A DNA stretch of 20,000 bases from CAYWNK01 sp047639615 (GTDB lineage: Bacteria > Planctomycetota > UBA1135 > GCA-002686595): positions 1 to 20,000 of the forward strand of contig JBLIOL010000066.1 in the NCBI GenBank assembly GCA_047639615.1. The letters run 5' to 3'. Of the stretch, positions 6,045 to 13,138 are shown in pieces. The stretch's first letter is position 1. Each line of letters starts with the position of its first letter. The translations under genes were made by a program, and so were the position numbers. Under the pieces are notes generated by a model, which was not told the origin of the DNA, made no database searches, and saw only the letters and a list, made by a program, of their open reading frames with translations.

Positions 6045-7742
6045 ATGCGGCGGATGAGCTACCTGGTTCTAGCGCGGAAGTACCGGCCCAAGACCTTCGA
6101 GGAGGTGGCCGGTCAGGACGTGGTCAAGCGTGTGCTGCGCGGGGCCATCGAAGAGCATCGTATCGGCCACGCCTACCTGTTTACGGGGCCGCGCGGCACG
6201 GGCAAGACGACTACGGCGCGCCTCTTTGCCAAGGCGCTCAACTGCGAGCAGGGGCCGACCACGGATCCCTGCGGCACCTGCGAGCGCTGCCAGGCCCTGG
6301 AAGCCGGGGCCGAGGTGGACGTGATCGAGATCGACGCCGCTTCGAATACCGGCGTGGACAACATCCGCAGCTTGCGCGAGCAGGCGGGCTACGTGCCCAT
6401 GCGTTCGCGCTTCAAGATCTACATCATCGATGAGGTCCACATGCTCTCGAAGGGAGCCTTCAACGCCCTGTTGAAGACTCTCGAGGAGCCGCCGCCCCAC
6501 GTGAAGTTCCTCTTCGCGACCACGGAGCTGCACAAGGTCTTGGACACGATCCTGTCGCGCTGTCAGGTGCTCAAGCTGACGATCCTCAGCGAGGACATCA
6601 TCATCAAGCGCCTGGAGGAGGTCTTCGCTGCCGAGGGCATCAGCCCCGCGCCGGGCGTCTCGGCCGAGCTCGCGCGGCGCGCCCGCGGCGGCATGCGCGA
6701 TGCGCTCTCCCTGGCCGACCAACTACTGGCCCTGGTGGGTAACGCCCCGACCTTGGCCGACGCCGAGCGTCTCTCCGGCGACGGCTCCGAGGGCATCGAG
6801 AAATTGATCGAGCACATGTTGGCCGGCGACAAGCCCAGCCTCATGGCAGCCCTGCCGGATACGGAAGGCGGCGAGAGCGAGTTGATCGCGAGCTTGCTCG
6901 ATCACCTGCGTGCGTGCCTCTTGGCTGCGCTCTGCGGCCCGGACACGCCCGTGCTGCAATCCCTGGCGGCGGGCGACGGTGATCGCGAAGCCTTGCAGCA
7001 ACGCGGCAAGCAGATTGGCGCCGCGCGCTTGGAGCTCTGGCTGCAGGAGTTGCTGCACGCGCGCGAGCGTATGCGTCTCTTGCCGACCCACGGGCGCTTG
7101 GTGCTCGAGGTAACCCTGCTCGATTTGTGCGACGCCCACGGCGCCGTACCGCTCGAGCAGCTGGCCGAACGCTTGGAACGCCTGGAGGGCAGGCTCGCAT
7201 CGGGAGCCCCGGCACCCGCGCAGCCCGCGCCCAGCGCAGGGGCGGCGCCCCCCGCTCCGGCCCCCGCCCCAGCCCCGCCCCGGCCGCGCGCACCTGAAGT
7301 GGTCGCTCCCAAGCCGCCTGCCGCCGAGCGGCCGGCTCCCGAGCGACCCGCTGCTCCCCAGCAGAACACTCCTCAGCAGGCTGCCCCGCAACAGGAGCGT
7401 GCTGCTCGCGTGCGCACCAATAGCACCGCAGACGCCTGGGCCGGCTTCCTCGTGGAACTCAAGCAACGCGCGGGCGGGCTCGGCGAGCTGATCGAGCGCC
7501 GCGGCAGCCTGGTGCAATACGGATCCGGCAAGGCGGTGGTGCGCCTCGAAAAGCTAGCCTCCGACGAGAAAGCCATGATCAGCGCGAGCCGCAACCGCAA
7601 ACTCTGCAGCGTGGCTTTCGAAGCAGCCGTTGGGAAGCCAGTGGATGTGGACCTGCAAGACTCGAGCACGGCCGCCCCCGGCCAACAGGATGCCTTCACC
7701 GCTGGAGTGAAAGAGCTCTTCAAGGGCCGCATCGAGAATTGA
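6045..7742 (+). CDS. dnaX: DNA polymerase III subunits gamma/tau
   Basis: Clamp-loader ATPase of the replicative polymerase, 565 aa. The AAA+ module has Walker A GPRGTGKTT (48-56), a four-cysteine zinc site (Cys67, 76, 79, 82), Walker B YIIDEVHM (126-133), sensor 1 near LFATTE (156-161) and the SRC arginine-finger motif at 171-173. After the domain III region an Ala/Pro-rich linker (about 386-450) leads to a short C-terminal domain, as in tau. The frame is open much further upstream, through tRNA-Ser and the SRP RNA, so the long reading is wrong. GGAGG at 6034-6038 sits 6 nt before the ATG at 6045; Met4 at 6054 is less well spaced. No clear A-rich slippery site for a separate gamma product was seen. 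First gene of a dnaX-ybaB-recR set. Confidence 0.96.
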   Translation: MRRMSYLVLARKYRPKTFEEVAGQDVVKRVLRGAIEEHRIGHAYLFTGPRGTGKTTTARLFAKALNCEQGPTTDPCGTCERCQALEAGAEVDVIEIDAASNTGVDNIRSLREQAGYVPMRSRFKIYIIDEVHMLSKGAFNALLKTLEEPPPHVKFLFATTELHKVLDTILSRCQVLKLTILSEDIIIKRLEEVFAAEGISPAPGVSAELARRARGGMRDALSLADQLLALVGNAPTLADAERLSGDGSEGIEKLIEHMLAGDKPSLMAALPDTEGGESELIASLLDHLRACLLAALCGPDTPVLQSLAAGDGDREALQQRGKQIGAARLELWLQELLHARERMRLLPTHGRLVLEVTLLDLCDAHGAVPLEQLAERLERLEGRLASGAPAPAQPAPSAGAAPPAPAPAPAPPRPRAPEVVAPKPPAAERPAPERPAAPQQNTPQQAAPQQERAARVRTNSTADAWAGFLVELKQRAGGLGELIERRGSLVQYGSGKAVVRLEKLASDEKAMISASRNRKLCSVAFEAAVGKPVDVDLQDSSTAAPGQQDAFTAGVKELFKGRIEN

Positions 7743-7785
7743 ATCCGAAGACCATTCCCCGACCCAAAATCAGAGCACACAAACC

Positions 7786-8106
7786 ATGAGCGGATCCTCC
7801 GGAGAAATGGGCAACCTGCTGGCGCAGGCCCAGAAGATGCAGCGCGCCTTCGATGAGGCCCAGAGCGAGCTCTCCGAGCTCGAAGTATGCGGAACGGCCG
7901 GTGGGGGCGTGGTGCAAGTGACCCTCAACGGGCAAGGCGAAGCTAGCTCGATCACGATCACGCAAGAGGCCTACGGCGCCGGGCGTGAGGCCATGGAAGA
8001 GCTGGTGCTCGCGGCCCTGCGCGACGGCGTGATCAAGGCCAACCTAGTGCGCAAAGAGCGCATGTCCAAAGTCACCGGCGGGCTCGACCTGCCGGGGATG
8101 ATGTAG
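7786..8106 (+). CDS. ybaB: YbaB/EbfC family nucleoid-associated protein
   Basis: Small DNA-binding protein, 106 aa, of the family always found between dnaX and recR; known members bind DNA as dimers and affect nucleoid structure. The sequence shows the N-terminal helix (NLLAQAQKMQRAF), the glycine-rich turn TAGGGVVQVTLNG and the C-terminal helical region ending LPGMM, all typical. The start is uncertain: ATG 7786 has no good ribosome binding site, while ATG 7807 (MGNLLAQ) lies only 2 nt after GGAG. Its stop is 2 nt before the recR GTG, indicating tight coupling. Confidence 0.92.
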   Translation: MSGSSGEMGNLLAQAQKMQRAFDEAQSELSELEVCGTAGGGVVQVTLNGQGEASSITITQEAYGAGREAMEELVLAALRDGVIKANLVRKERMSKVTGGLDLPGMM

Positions 8107-8108
8107 CG

Positions 8109-8720
8109 GTGGCCTACCCCGAACCGATCGAAGCACTGGTGGAGGCCTTCCGGCGCTTTCCGGGAATCGGCCGCGTGACCGCCGAGCGCCTGACCTTCCA
8201 CGTGTTGCGCGACCCAGACGCGCGCGGTCTCGCCGGCGCCATCGAGCGCGCCGTGACCCAGGCCACCCGTTGCTCCATCTGCTGCAACGTGGCCGAGTGC
8301 GATCCCTGCTCTATCTGCACCAACGATGACCGCGACGCGGCCATCGTGGCCGTGGTCGAAGAGCCGCGCCACGTGGAAGCCCTCGAGCGCGCCGGCGTCT
8401 TCAACGGTCGCTATCACGTGCTTATGGGCGCCCTCAATCCGGGCGAAGGCACCGAACCTCAACACCTCTTCGTGGCCCAACTCGTTGCGCGCGTCACCGC
8501 CGGCGACGTGCGCGAAGTGATTCTAGCCACCGACCCCGACGCCGAAGGCGAAGCCACCGCCATGCACGTGCTGCAAGCCCTAGAATCCGCCGGTGCCCAG
8601 GACGTAGTCATCACCCGCCTAGCCCGCGGCCTACCCGCCGGCAGCGCCATCGAATACATGCACCGCGGCGTGCTCGAGGACGCCCTCGAAGGCCGGCGCC
8701 CGCTGCGCACCCGGCATTAG
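8109..8720 (+). CDS. recR: Recombination mediator protein RecR
   Basis: RecFOR pathway protein that helps load RecA at gaps, 203 aa, a standard length. The helix-hairpin-helix RFPGIGRVTAERL is at 16-28, a zinc finger uses Cys55, Cys58, Cys67 and Cys70, the TOPRIM core starts at VAVVEEPRHV (80-89), and TDPDAEGEAT (141-150) corresponds to the conserved family segment usually ending EGEAT. The start is GTG, 2 nt after the ybaB stop; MAYPEPIEALVEAF matches the family N-terminus. Last gene of the dnaX-ybaB-recR set. Confidence 0.96.
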   Translation: MAYPEPIEALVEAFRRFPGIGRVTAERLTFHVLRDPDARGLAGAIERAVTQATRCSICCNVAECDPCSICTNDDRDAAIVAVVEEPRHVEALERAGVFNGRYHVLMGALNPGEGTEPQHLFVAQLVARVTAGDVREVILATDPDAEGEATAMHVLQALESAGAQDVVITRLARGLPAGSAIEYMHRGVLEDALEGRRPLRTRH

Positions 8721-8727
8721 CCTGGTG

Positions 8728-8780
8728 CGAGTTCAGGCGCATGGAGGCGCATGGGATCAGGCACAAACCGCCCGAACTCG
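8728..8780 (+). repeat. Inverted repeat after recR
   Basis: CGAGTTCAGGCG (8728-8739) and CGCCCGAACTCG (8769-8780) can form a 12-bp stem with one G-T-type pair in the RNA and a 29-nt loop, starting 8 nt after the recR stop. There is no T-run. It may act as a 3' end structure for the operon. Confidence 0.35.
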
Positions 8781-8925
8781 ACCCTTCCATCGCCAGCAAC
8801 CGGCCAGGCACGGTGCGCTCCGACCTGCCACCAGGCGTCAATCCTCCCATTCCTGCGCCGTTGAGGCCCCGGCCGGGAAATGAATCCCTTAGCCGGTGAG
8901 TCCTTGTCGCCGATAGGGAGGGCCC

Positions 8926-10269
8926 ATGCCCGCTCCTAGCCCCAGCCTTGGACTCCAACTTTCCGTCGACCAGCGGATGGTCCTGCAGCCGCGCATGCTG
9001 CAGGCGGTGGAGCTATTGCAGCTTCCGAGTGCGGATCTCGAGGGCTGGCTGCAGCAAGCGGCTGAGGGCAATGAAGCCCTTGCCTTGGACGCGCCGGAGT
9101 TGCCGGCCGCTAATGAGCCCGGCGAAAGGCGCCGCAGTCGGGCTGCTGCCCAAGCGGCTAGTGATGCCCACGAGGCCATGCTCCAGCGTGCTCCGGCACG
9201 CGGCGCGAGTCTGGTGCAGATGGTGGAGGAGCAATTAGCTCTGGCTGAATTGCCCCCTGACCTAGAAGACTGGGTGCGCTTTCTGATCGGGCGCTTGGAT
9301 GCTGCAGGGTTCTTGTCGGAGAGCGACGAGGACCTGCTGCTGGCCGCGGCCGATGCGGGCTTACCCGGTGGGGTGCTGAAGTTGGGCAAGGCAATCGCGT
9401 GTATGCAGGCCCTGGAACCGCGCGGTTTGGGGGCTCGGGATGCGATCGAAGCCATGCTCTTGCAGCTGGATCCCTTGGCCGCGGACTACTTCGCCTGTTG
9501 CCGACTGTTGGAAGAATTCGTTGAGGACTTGGCGCGCAACCGCCTGCCTAAGGTGGCTAGCTGCTTGGGTGTGGAGCTGGATGAGCTGCGCCGCTTGATC
9601 GATCAGTTGCGGGACTTGGATCCGCGACCCGTGGGGCACTTGGTCGAGGTGCTCGCGCCGGTGATTAAGCCGGATGTGCATGTTGAAGGTGGGCCCGGTG
9701 GATTCGAAGTGATGGTGGAGCGCAGCGCGCTGCCGGCGATTTCCTTGGATCCTGAAGTGGCGCAGATGGCGCGCGATAAGGCCCTTCCTAGTGATATCCG
9801 CAGCTACCTTCGCGGTCGCGTGGATGAGGCTCGCGCCGTGGTCGATGCGGTGCAGCAGCGGGGTGTTACCTTGGTACGCGTTAGCCGCAGCGTCTTCGAG
9901 CGCCAGTTGGCCTTCTTGGAGAACGGGCCCGGCAGGCTGGACCCCCTGGCCATGGCCGTGGTGGCCGAGGATCTGGGCCTTGCCGTGAGCACCGTCAGTC
10001 GCGCGGTTTCCGGCAAGTACGTGCAAACGCCCTGGGGCATCTTTCCACTGCGCCACTTCTTCCAGGCTGAGGCCGGGGGCGTCGCTCAGGATGGAGTGCG
10101 CGCGGCCCTGCAGAGGCTCGTGGATGGGGAGGACTCAGGCGCGCCCTTCTCCGATGATGATCTGATGGCGGCCTTGGAGCGCGATGGTGTGCGTGTGGCC
10201 CGCCGTACGGTGGCCAAGTACCGCAAGGAGCTCGGCATCCCGAGCTCCTATCAGCGCCGCGTGCATTGA
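8926..10269 (+). CDS. rpoN: RNA polymerase sigma-54 factor
   Basis: Alternative sigma factor that directs RNA polymerase to -24/-12 promoters and needs an AAA+ activator. The 447-aa protein has the Gln/Leu-rich region I (LGLQLSVDQRMVLQPRMLQ, 8-26), an acidic region II, the core-binding domain, the HTH segment STVSRAVSGKYVQTPWG (355-371) and the RpoN box ARRTVAKYRK at 425-434 near the C-terminus. The usual final Glu of the box (YRE) is Lys here, followed by ELGIP, which remains typical. The ATG is preceded by AGGGAGGG. It heads a region containing hpf, ptsN and ptsH, as in proteobacteria. I saw no convincing -24/-12 promoter in this window. Confidence 0.97.
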   Translation: MPAPSPSLGLQLSVDQRMVLQPRMLQAVELLQLPSADLEGWLQQAAEGNEALALDAPELPAANEPGERRRSRAAAQAASDAHEAMLQRAPARGASLVQMVEEQLALAELPPDLEDWVRFLIGRLDAAGFLSESDEDLLLAAADAGLPGGVLKLGKAIACMQALEPRGLGARDAIEAMLLQLDPLAADYFACCRLLEEFVEDLARNRLPKVASCLGVELDELRRLIDQLRDLDPRPVGHLVEVLAPVIKPDVHVEGGPGGFEVMVERSALPAISLDPEVAQMARDKALPSDIRSYLRGRVDEARAVVDAVQQRGVTLVRVSRSVFERQLAFLENGPGRLDPLAMAVVAEDLGLAVSTVSRAVSGKYVQTPWGIFPLRHFFQAEAGGVAQDGVRAALQRLVDGEDSGAPFSDDDLMAALERDGVRVARRTVAKYRKELGIPSSYQRRVH

Positions 10270-10279
10270 GGCTGGCGGC

Positions 10280-10618
10280 TTAGTTCGCCTGCTTCCGCGG
10301 GGTGAGGTCGGGGTCTTGTCGGCCCATGTAGCCATGTCGGCCGAGCAAACTCTGCGTGGCGCCGCCGGCGAAGAAGGACTTCTTACGCTCTGCTTGGCCC
10401 TCGTCGGTGGTCTGGCAATAGGCCCAGTCCGCGCGGTAACTCCAGCGAGCCTCGCCGAAGGTCTCGACCAGGCTCTTCCAGCTGGCGCGGGCTTGCTTGG
10501 GATCGCCTAAGTGGAACTGCGCCAGGCCCAGGTAGTAATGGGCTTCGGCTGCGCGCGGTTCTGATTCGGGATAGGCACGCAGGAGCTCGGGCATGCTCTC
10601 GTCCGTTTCCTGGGCCAC
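10280..10618 (-). CDS. TPR-like small protein, possibly a frameshifted remnant
   Basis: Minus-strand frame of 112 aa in an otherwise gene-free gap of about 440 nt between rpoN and truA. Residues from about 21 to 60 (AAEAHYYLGLAQFHLGDPKQ and following) look like a tetratricopeptide helix pair, and the codons are G/C-ending. The start is poor: a GTG at 10618 sits two codons after an in-frame TAG. A second minus-strand frame beginning with ATG at 10715 reads helix-like sequence (AFQKACASIKDMLLALAG) up to the same point and then loses protein character. A single-base change near 10620-10630 would join them into about 145 aa. Its proposed ATG overlaps the truA start on the opposite strand. Function unknown; TPR proteins are usually protein-binding scaffolds. 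Confidence 0.5.
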   Translation of the reverse strand: MAQETDESMPELLRAYPESEPRAAEAHYYLGLAQFHLGDPKQARASWKSLVETFGEARWSYRADWAYCQTTDEGQAERKKSFFAGGATQSLLGRHGYMGRQDPDLTPRKQAN

Positions 10619-10713
10619 GGCCTGCTAAGGCGAGGAGCATGTCCTTGATGCTAGCACATGCCTTTTGGAAGGCCGCTGGGTCCCCGTGAGCGTTGTGGAG
10701 TAAGGTCTGCGGC

Positions 10714-11517
10714 ATGCGAAGCGTGCGCTTGGAGGTCTCCTACGACGGCTCTCAATTCTACGGCTGGCAGCGCCAGGATGGCTTTCCGACGGTGCAGTCA
10801 GCCCTGGAGGATGCCTTTCTCGATCTGACGGGGAGCGCGGTGACCGTGCACGGCTCCGGACGCACGGACACGGGGGTGCACGCCCTGCGCCAGGTGGCGC
10901 ACACGCAGGTGGATACCTCCATCCCGGATGACCGCCTGCGGCACGCGCTCAACGCGCACCTGTGCGATGGGGCCGTGGTGCGTCAGCTCGAGACCTGCTC
11001 GCCAGATTTCCACGCGCGCTTCTCGGCGCGCGGGAAACGCTACTTGTATGTGACGGCCACCACGCGCTTCCGCCCGCCCATGGGGCAGAATTTGTGTCAT
11101 TGGGAGCGTGCCTCTTTGGACCTGGGTGCCATGCGACAGGCCGCCGCTGCTTTCCGCGGAAGGCACGACTTCAAGGCCTTCGGAAACGCCGGCACGCCGC
11201 GGCCCAGTACGGTGCGCACGGTGCAGGGTATGCGTATCATCGCTCGGCGCGAACGGCTGGGCTTCTTGGTGCAGGGCGAGGGCTTCCTGTTCAATATGGT
11301 GCGCATCATGGCCGGCACGCTGATCGAGGTCGGCCGCGGCTTTCGGGATCCGGGCTGCGTGACAAAGGCCCTGGGGAGCGGGGTGCGGACGGATGCGGGA
11401 GCCACGGCTCCGGCCGCTGGCTTGTACCTGGTGCGCGTGCTGTACGACGAGTTGCCCTTCCAGCGCACGGGTCGGCTGCTCGGGGAGCGCCACGGAACCC
11501 CGGGTGTCTTCCAGTGA
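10714..11517 (+). CDS. truA: tRNA pseudouridine(38-40) synthase
   Basis: Makes pseudouridine at positions 38-40 of the tRNA anticodon stem-loop; 267 aa. The N-terminus VSYDGSQFYGWQRQ (8-21) is the family opening motif, and GRTDTGVHA (49-57) holds the catalytic Asp52. GNAGTPRPSTVRTV and the VQGEGFLFNMVRIMAGTLIEVG block are also typical. The ATG at 10714 follows TAAGG by 8 nt; an in-frame TTG 21 nt upstream is unlikely because family proteins begin near MRxVRLEVSYDG. The C-terminus extends slightly past the usual end with a basic tail (GRLLGERHG). It lies between rpoN and hpf on the same strand. Confidence 0.96.
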   Translation: MRSVRLEVSYDGSQFYGWQRQDGFPTVQSALEDAFLDLTGSAVTVHGSGRTDTGVHALRQVAHTQVDTSIPDDRLRHALNAHLCDGAVVRQLETCSPDFHARFSARGKRYLYVTATTRFRPPMGQNLCHWERASLDLGAMRQAAAAFRGRHDFKAFGNAGTPRPSTVRTVQGMRIIARRERLGFLVQGEGFLFNMVRIMAGTLIEVGRGFRDPGCVTKALGSGVRTDAGATAPAAGLYLVRVLYDELPFQRTGRLLGERHGTPGVFQ

Positions 11518-11649
11518 CACATGGCTTGAGATCCTCCTTTTAAGGAAGTTGCTGTTCGGCCTCAGTGCCGGATCGGCTCTATCCGAAGAAGCTTGTGGAC
11601 CAGGAGCGGGGCCAATAAGGGCCCTCAGCTGCCCTCAGATAGGGTGGGC

Positions 11650-11677
11650 TTGACTCCTCGCTTACATGGGTCCATGT
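11650..11677 (+). promoter_or_regulatory. Possible hpf promoter with an overlapping inverted repeat
   Basis: TTGACT (11650-11655) resembles a -35 element. A near-palindrome, ACATGG-GT-CCATGT (11664-11677), lies immediately downstream, about where a spacer and -10 would be; no good TATAAT is seen. A regulator binding the repeat could cover the promoter. Weak evidence. Confidence 0.25.
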
Positions 11678-11699
11678 TGATTGAAGACCATTAGTCACT

Positions 11700-11707
11700 G
11701 GAGGTGA
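11700..11707 (+). promoter_or_regulatory. Near-perfect Shine-Dalgarno for a TTG start
   Basis: GGAGGTGA is an eight-base match to the 16S rRNA tail and its GGAGG ends 6 nt before the TTG of hpf. It decides the start, since there is no ATG or GTG at the correct place. Confidence 0.75.
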
Positions 11708-11710
11708 CCC

Positions 11711-12013
11711 TTGAAGACGAACGTGTCGATTTTGCATCACGACTACCCCTCGGGGCTTCGCGCGCATGTAGAGGAACGATTATCCGGTCTGGAGCGGTTC
11801 TATTCCAAGGTGGTCACTATGACCGCCCGGCTGGAACGCACCCGAGATGATCACCGGGTCGAGCTCGTGGCCAATTGCGGTCGTGGCAGCGTGCTCGTAG
11901 CCGATGTGGCCGACGACGGCATCCATAAGGCGCTGGATGAGGCGGTGGATCGCATGGCCTCACAGCTGCGCAAGTTGCACGGCAAGTTGGTGGACCGCCG
12001 ACACGGCAGATAG
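11711..12013 (+). CDS. hpf: Ribosome hibernation-promoting factor, short form
   Basis: Binds the small ribosomal subunit at the tRNA/mRNA channel and promotes inactive ribosomes in slow growth. The 100-aa length covers only the N-terminal S30AE/RaiA domain, so this is the short form without the dimerization tail. Supporting segments are LRAHVEERLSGLERFYSKV (16-34), the RxELVANCGRG strand and the helix HKALDEAVDRMASQLRKL (72-89), typical of the family. The start is TTG with a near-perfect GGAGGTGA site. The downstream genes ptsN and ptsH match the known rpoN-hpf-ptsN-npr association, though a large hairpin lies between hpf and ptsN. Confidence 0.92.
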   Translation: MKTNVSILHHDYPSGLRAHVEERLSGLERFYSKVVTMTARLERTRDDHRVELVANCGRGSVLVADVADDGIHKALDEAVDRMASQLRKLHGKLVDRRHGR

Positions 12014-12066
12014 CCGTAGCCAGCCATGACGGGGGTGCGGCCAGATGCCGCAATCCTTGTCCCTGA

Positions 12067-12106
12067 AGCCGGCCCCGCACTCCTCTCGAGGAGGGCGGGG
12101 CCGGCT
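12067..12106 (+). terminator. Very stable hairpin between hpf and ptsN
   Basis: AGCCGGCCCCGC (12067-12078) pairs perfectly with GCGGGGCCGGCT (12095-12106), and CTCCTC (12080-12085) with GAGGAG (12088-12093), separated by one A-G mismatch. This stem of about 17 pairs is the strongest in the window. No T-run follows, so it may be a factor-dependent terminator, an RNA-stabilising element or an attenuating structure. Confidence 0.55.
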
Positions 12107-12194
12107 GCGATGGGGGCCATGGAGCTCCTGGAGAAGGTCCTAGCTAGCTCGCCAAGGGGCGCACTGGTCTGGTAGAGTCGGGGCAGGAAACATT

Positions 12195-12683
12195 ATGGAT
12201 TGGTCGAAGTTGTATAAGTCCTCCGCCTGCCAGGTGAAGTTGAAGGCCATTGACAAGGACGGAGTCCTTGTGGAGATGGTCCAGAACCTCGTCAAAGGCG
12301 GCGTGCTGGCCGCGGAGATGGAAGAAGCCGCTCTAGCTACCCTGCGTGATCGCGAGGAACTCGCGACCACAGGCGTGGGCATGAACGTTGCGATTCCGCA
12401 CGTCAAATTGGAGGGCTTGGACCGCGTGGTCTGTGGCCTCTCGGTGCATCAGGACGGCGTGCCCTGGGACGCCGTCGATGGCGCTCCGGTTCACATCCTC
12501 TTCGTGGTGCTGAGGCCCGATGGGCCGACCGAGGAGTTCGATCCTGAGAGTCATCGCGACATGATGGGCTGGATCGCTGGTCTTGGTCGTGACCCTGACT
12601 TCCGGGCATTCGCGCGTCAGGCCGGCAAGAAGAGCGAGCTGACTCAGCTGCTCAAGGAAATGTCCCCCAAGGGCAGTCGCTGA
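12195..12683 (+). CDS. ptsN: PTS IIA component, nitrogen-type (EIIA-Ntr)
   Basis: Phospho-carrier of the regulatory nitrogen phosphotransferase system, cytoplasmic, 162 aa, normal length. The IIA signature is GVGMNVAIPHVKLEGLDR (60-77), with His69 as the phosphorylation site, followed by the VHILFVVLRP strand (99-108) and the helix with ESHRDMMGWIAGLGRDPDF (118-136), all typical of PtsN. The ATG start has AGGAA 5 nt upstream. It sits between hpf and ptsH, as in E. coli, but no rapZ or EI (ptsP) gene is in the window. In known systems phosphorylated PtsN controls other proteins rather than importing sugar; the target here is unknown. Confidence 0.93.
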   Translation: MDWSKLYKSSACQVKLKAIDKDGVLVEMVQNLVKGGVLAAEMEEAALATLRDREELATTGVGMNVAIPHVKLEGLDRVVCGLSVHQDGVPWDAVDGAPVHILFVVLRPDGPTEEFDPESHRDMMGWIAGLGRDPDFRAFARQAGKKSELTQLLKEMSPKGSR

Positions 12684-12704
12684 CCGAGGCGCTTCCGCGC
12701 TCGG
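12684..12704 (+). other. Small hairpin between ptsN and ptsH
   Basis: CCGA pairs with TCGG and GCGC with GCGC around a TTCC loop, with one bulged G, starting directly after the ptsN stop. It may slow transcription or protect the upstream RNA. Weak evidence. Confidence 0.25.
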
Positions 12705-12759
12705 GTTACACGGTCCGCAGCCCTCCCGTTTTTGGACCTGGAAATTTTTTCCACTCCCC

Positions 12760-13032
12760 ATGGACGTACGTCGCAAGGTCACCATCGTCAACTCGGCAGG
12801 GCTGCACGCCCGGCCCTGTCACGCGATCGTAGCCGCCGCAAATACCTTCTCCAGCACCTTTCAGGTGGGCTTTGAAGGCCGCATGGTCAACGGCAAGAGC
12901 ATCTTGCAATTGATGACATTGGTGGCCGGACCGGGTGCCGAATTGGAACTTTGCTGCGAAGGGGACGATGCCGAGTCCCTCGCTGACGCAGTCGCCGAGC
13001 TAATTGAGCGCGGATTCGGGGAAAGCACCTAA
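12760..13032 (+). CDS. ptsH: Phosphocarrier protein HPr (NPr-like)
   Basis: Carries phosphate from enzyme I to IIA proteins. The 90-aa length is standard. NSAGLHARP (11-19) has the active His16, and VNGKSILQLMTL (43-54) has Ser47 at the site phosphorylated by HPr kinase in organisms with HprK. With ptsN directly upstream it likely serves the nitrogen-type branch. The start is ATG, preceded by GGAAA some 23 nt upstream but without a well-spaced ribosome binding site, so translation may be coupled or leader-poor. No HprK is seen nearby. A family assignment to HPr is secure; whether it is sugar- or nitrogen-type is inferred. Confidence 0.95.
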   Translation: MDVRRKVTIVNSAGLHARPCHAIVAAANTFSSTFQVGFEGRMVNGKSILQLMTLVAGPGAELELCCEGDDAESLADAVAELIERGFGEST

Positions 13033-13037
13033 ACCGC

Positions 13038-13135
13038 AACCTGCCGTTCGCTCGATGGAACGCTGTCGGTCACCTTCGTCTCTCGTCGAGACGGACTCCG
13101 GGTGAACGCAGTCGTACAGCGTATCCAGGCAGGTT
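13038..13135 (+). promoter_or_regulatory. Nested RNA fold spanning the pilM leader
   Basis: AACCTGCC (13038-13045) pairs with GGCAGGTT (13128-13135). Inside it lie GTTC/GAAC (13046-13049 with 13058-13061), GCTGT/ACAGC (13062-13066 with 13116-13120), TCACC/GGTGA (13070-13074 with 13101-13105) and CGTCTC/GAGACG (13077-13082 with 13088-13093). The result is 28 nested pairs arranged as a three-way junction. The AGG that would act as the pilM ribosome binding site (13131-13133) is in the closing stem, 5 nt before the TTG start. It could control translation of the pil genes or end the upstream transcript. Confidence 0.5.
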
Positions 13136-13138
13136 CCC

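Noticed and set aside
6723..7517. 264-aa minus-strand open frame opposite dnaX.
   Set aside because: Composition and position fit a shadow of the dnaX Ala/Pro-rich linker.
6045..7742. Programmed frameshift in dnaX producing the short gamma form.
   Set aside because: No A-AAA-AAG-type slippery heptamer was noticed by reading; not claimed.
8721..8925. Short gene between recR and rpoN.
   Set aside because: No frame with a good start, ribosome binding site or protein-like composition; only an inverted repeat is visible.
12720..12760. A-to-T rich stretch (GGAAATTTTTTCC) before ptsH as a terminator of ptsN.
   Set aside because: No adequate GC stem directly precedes the T-run; more likely an AT-rich leader segment.
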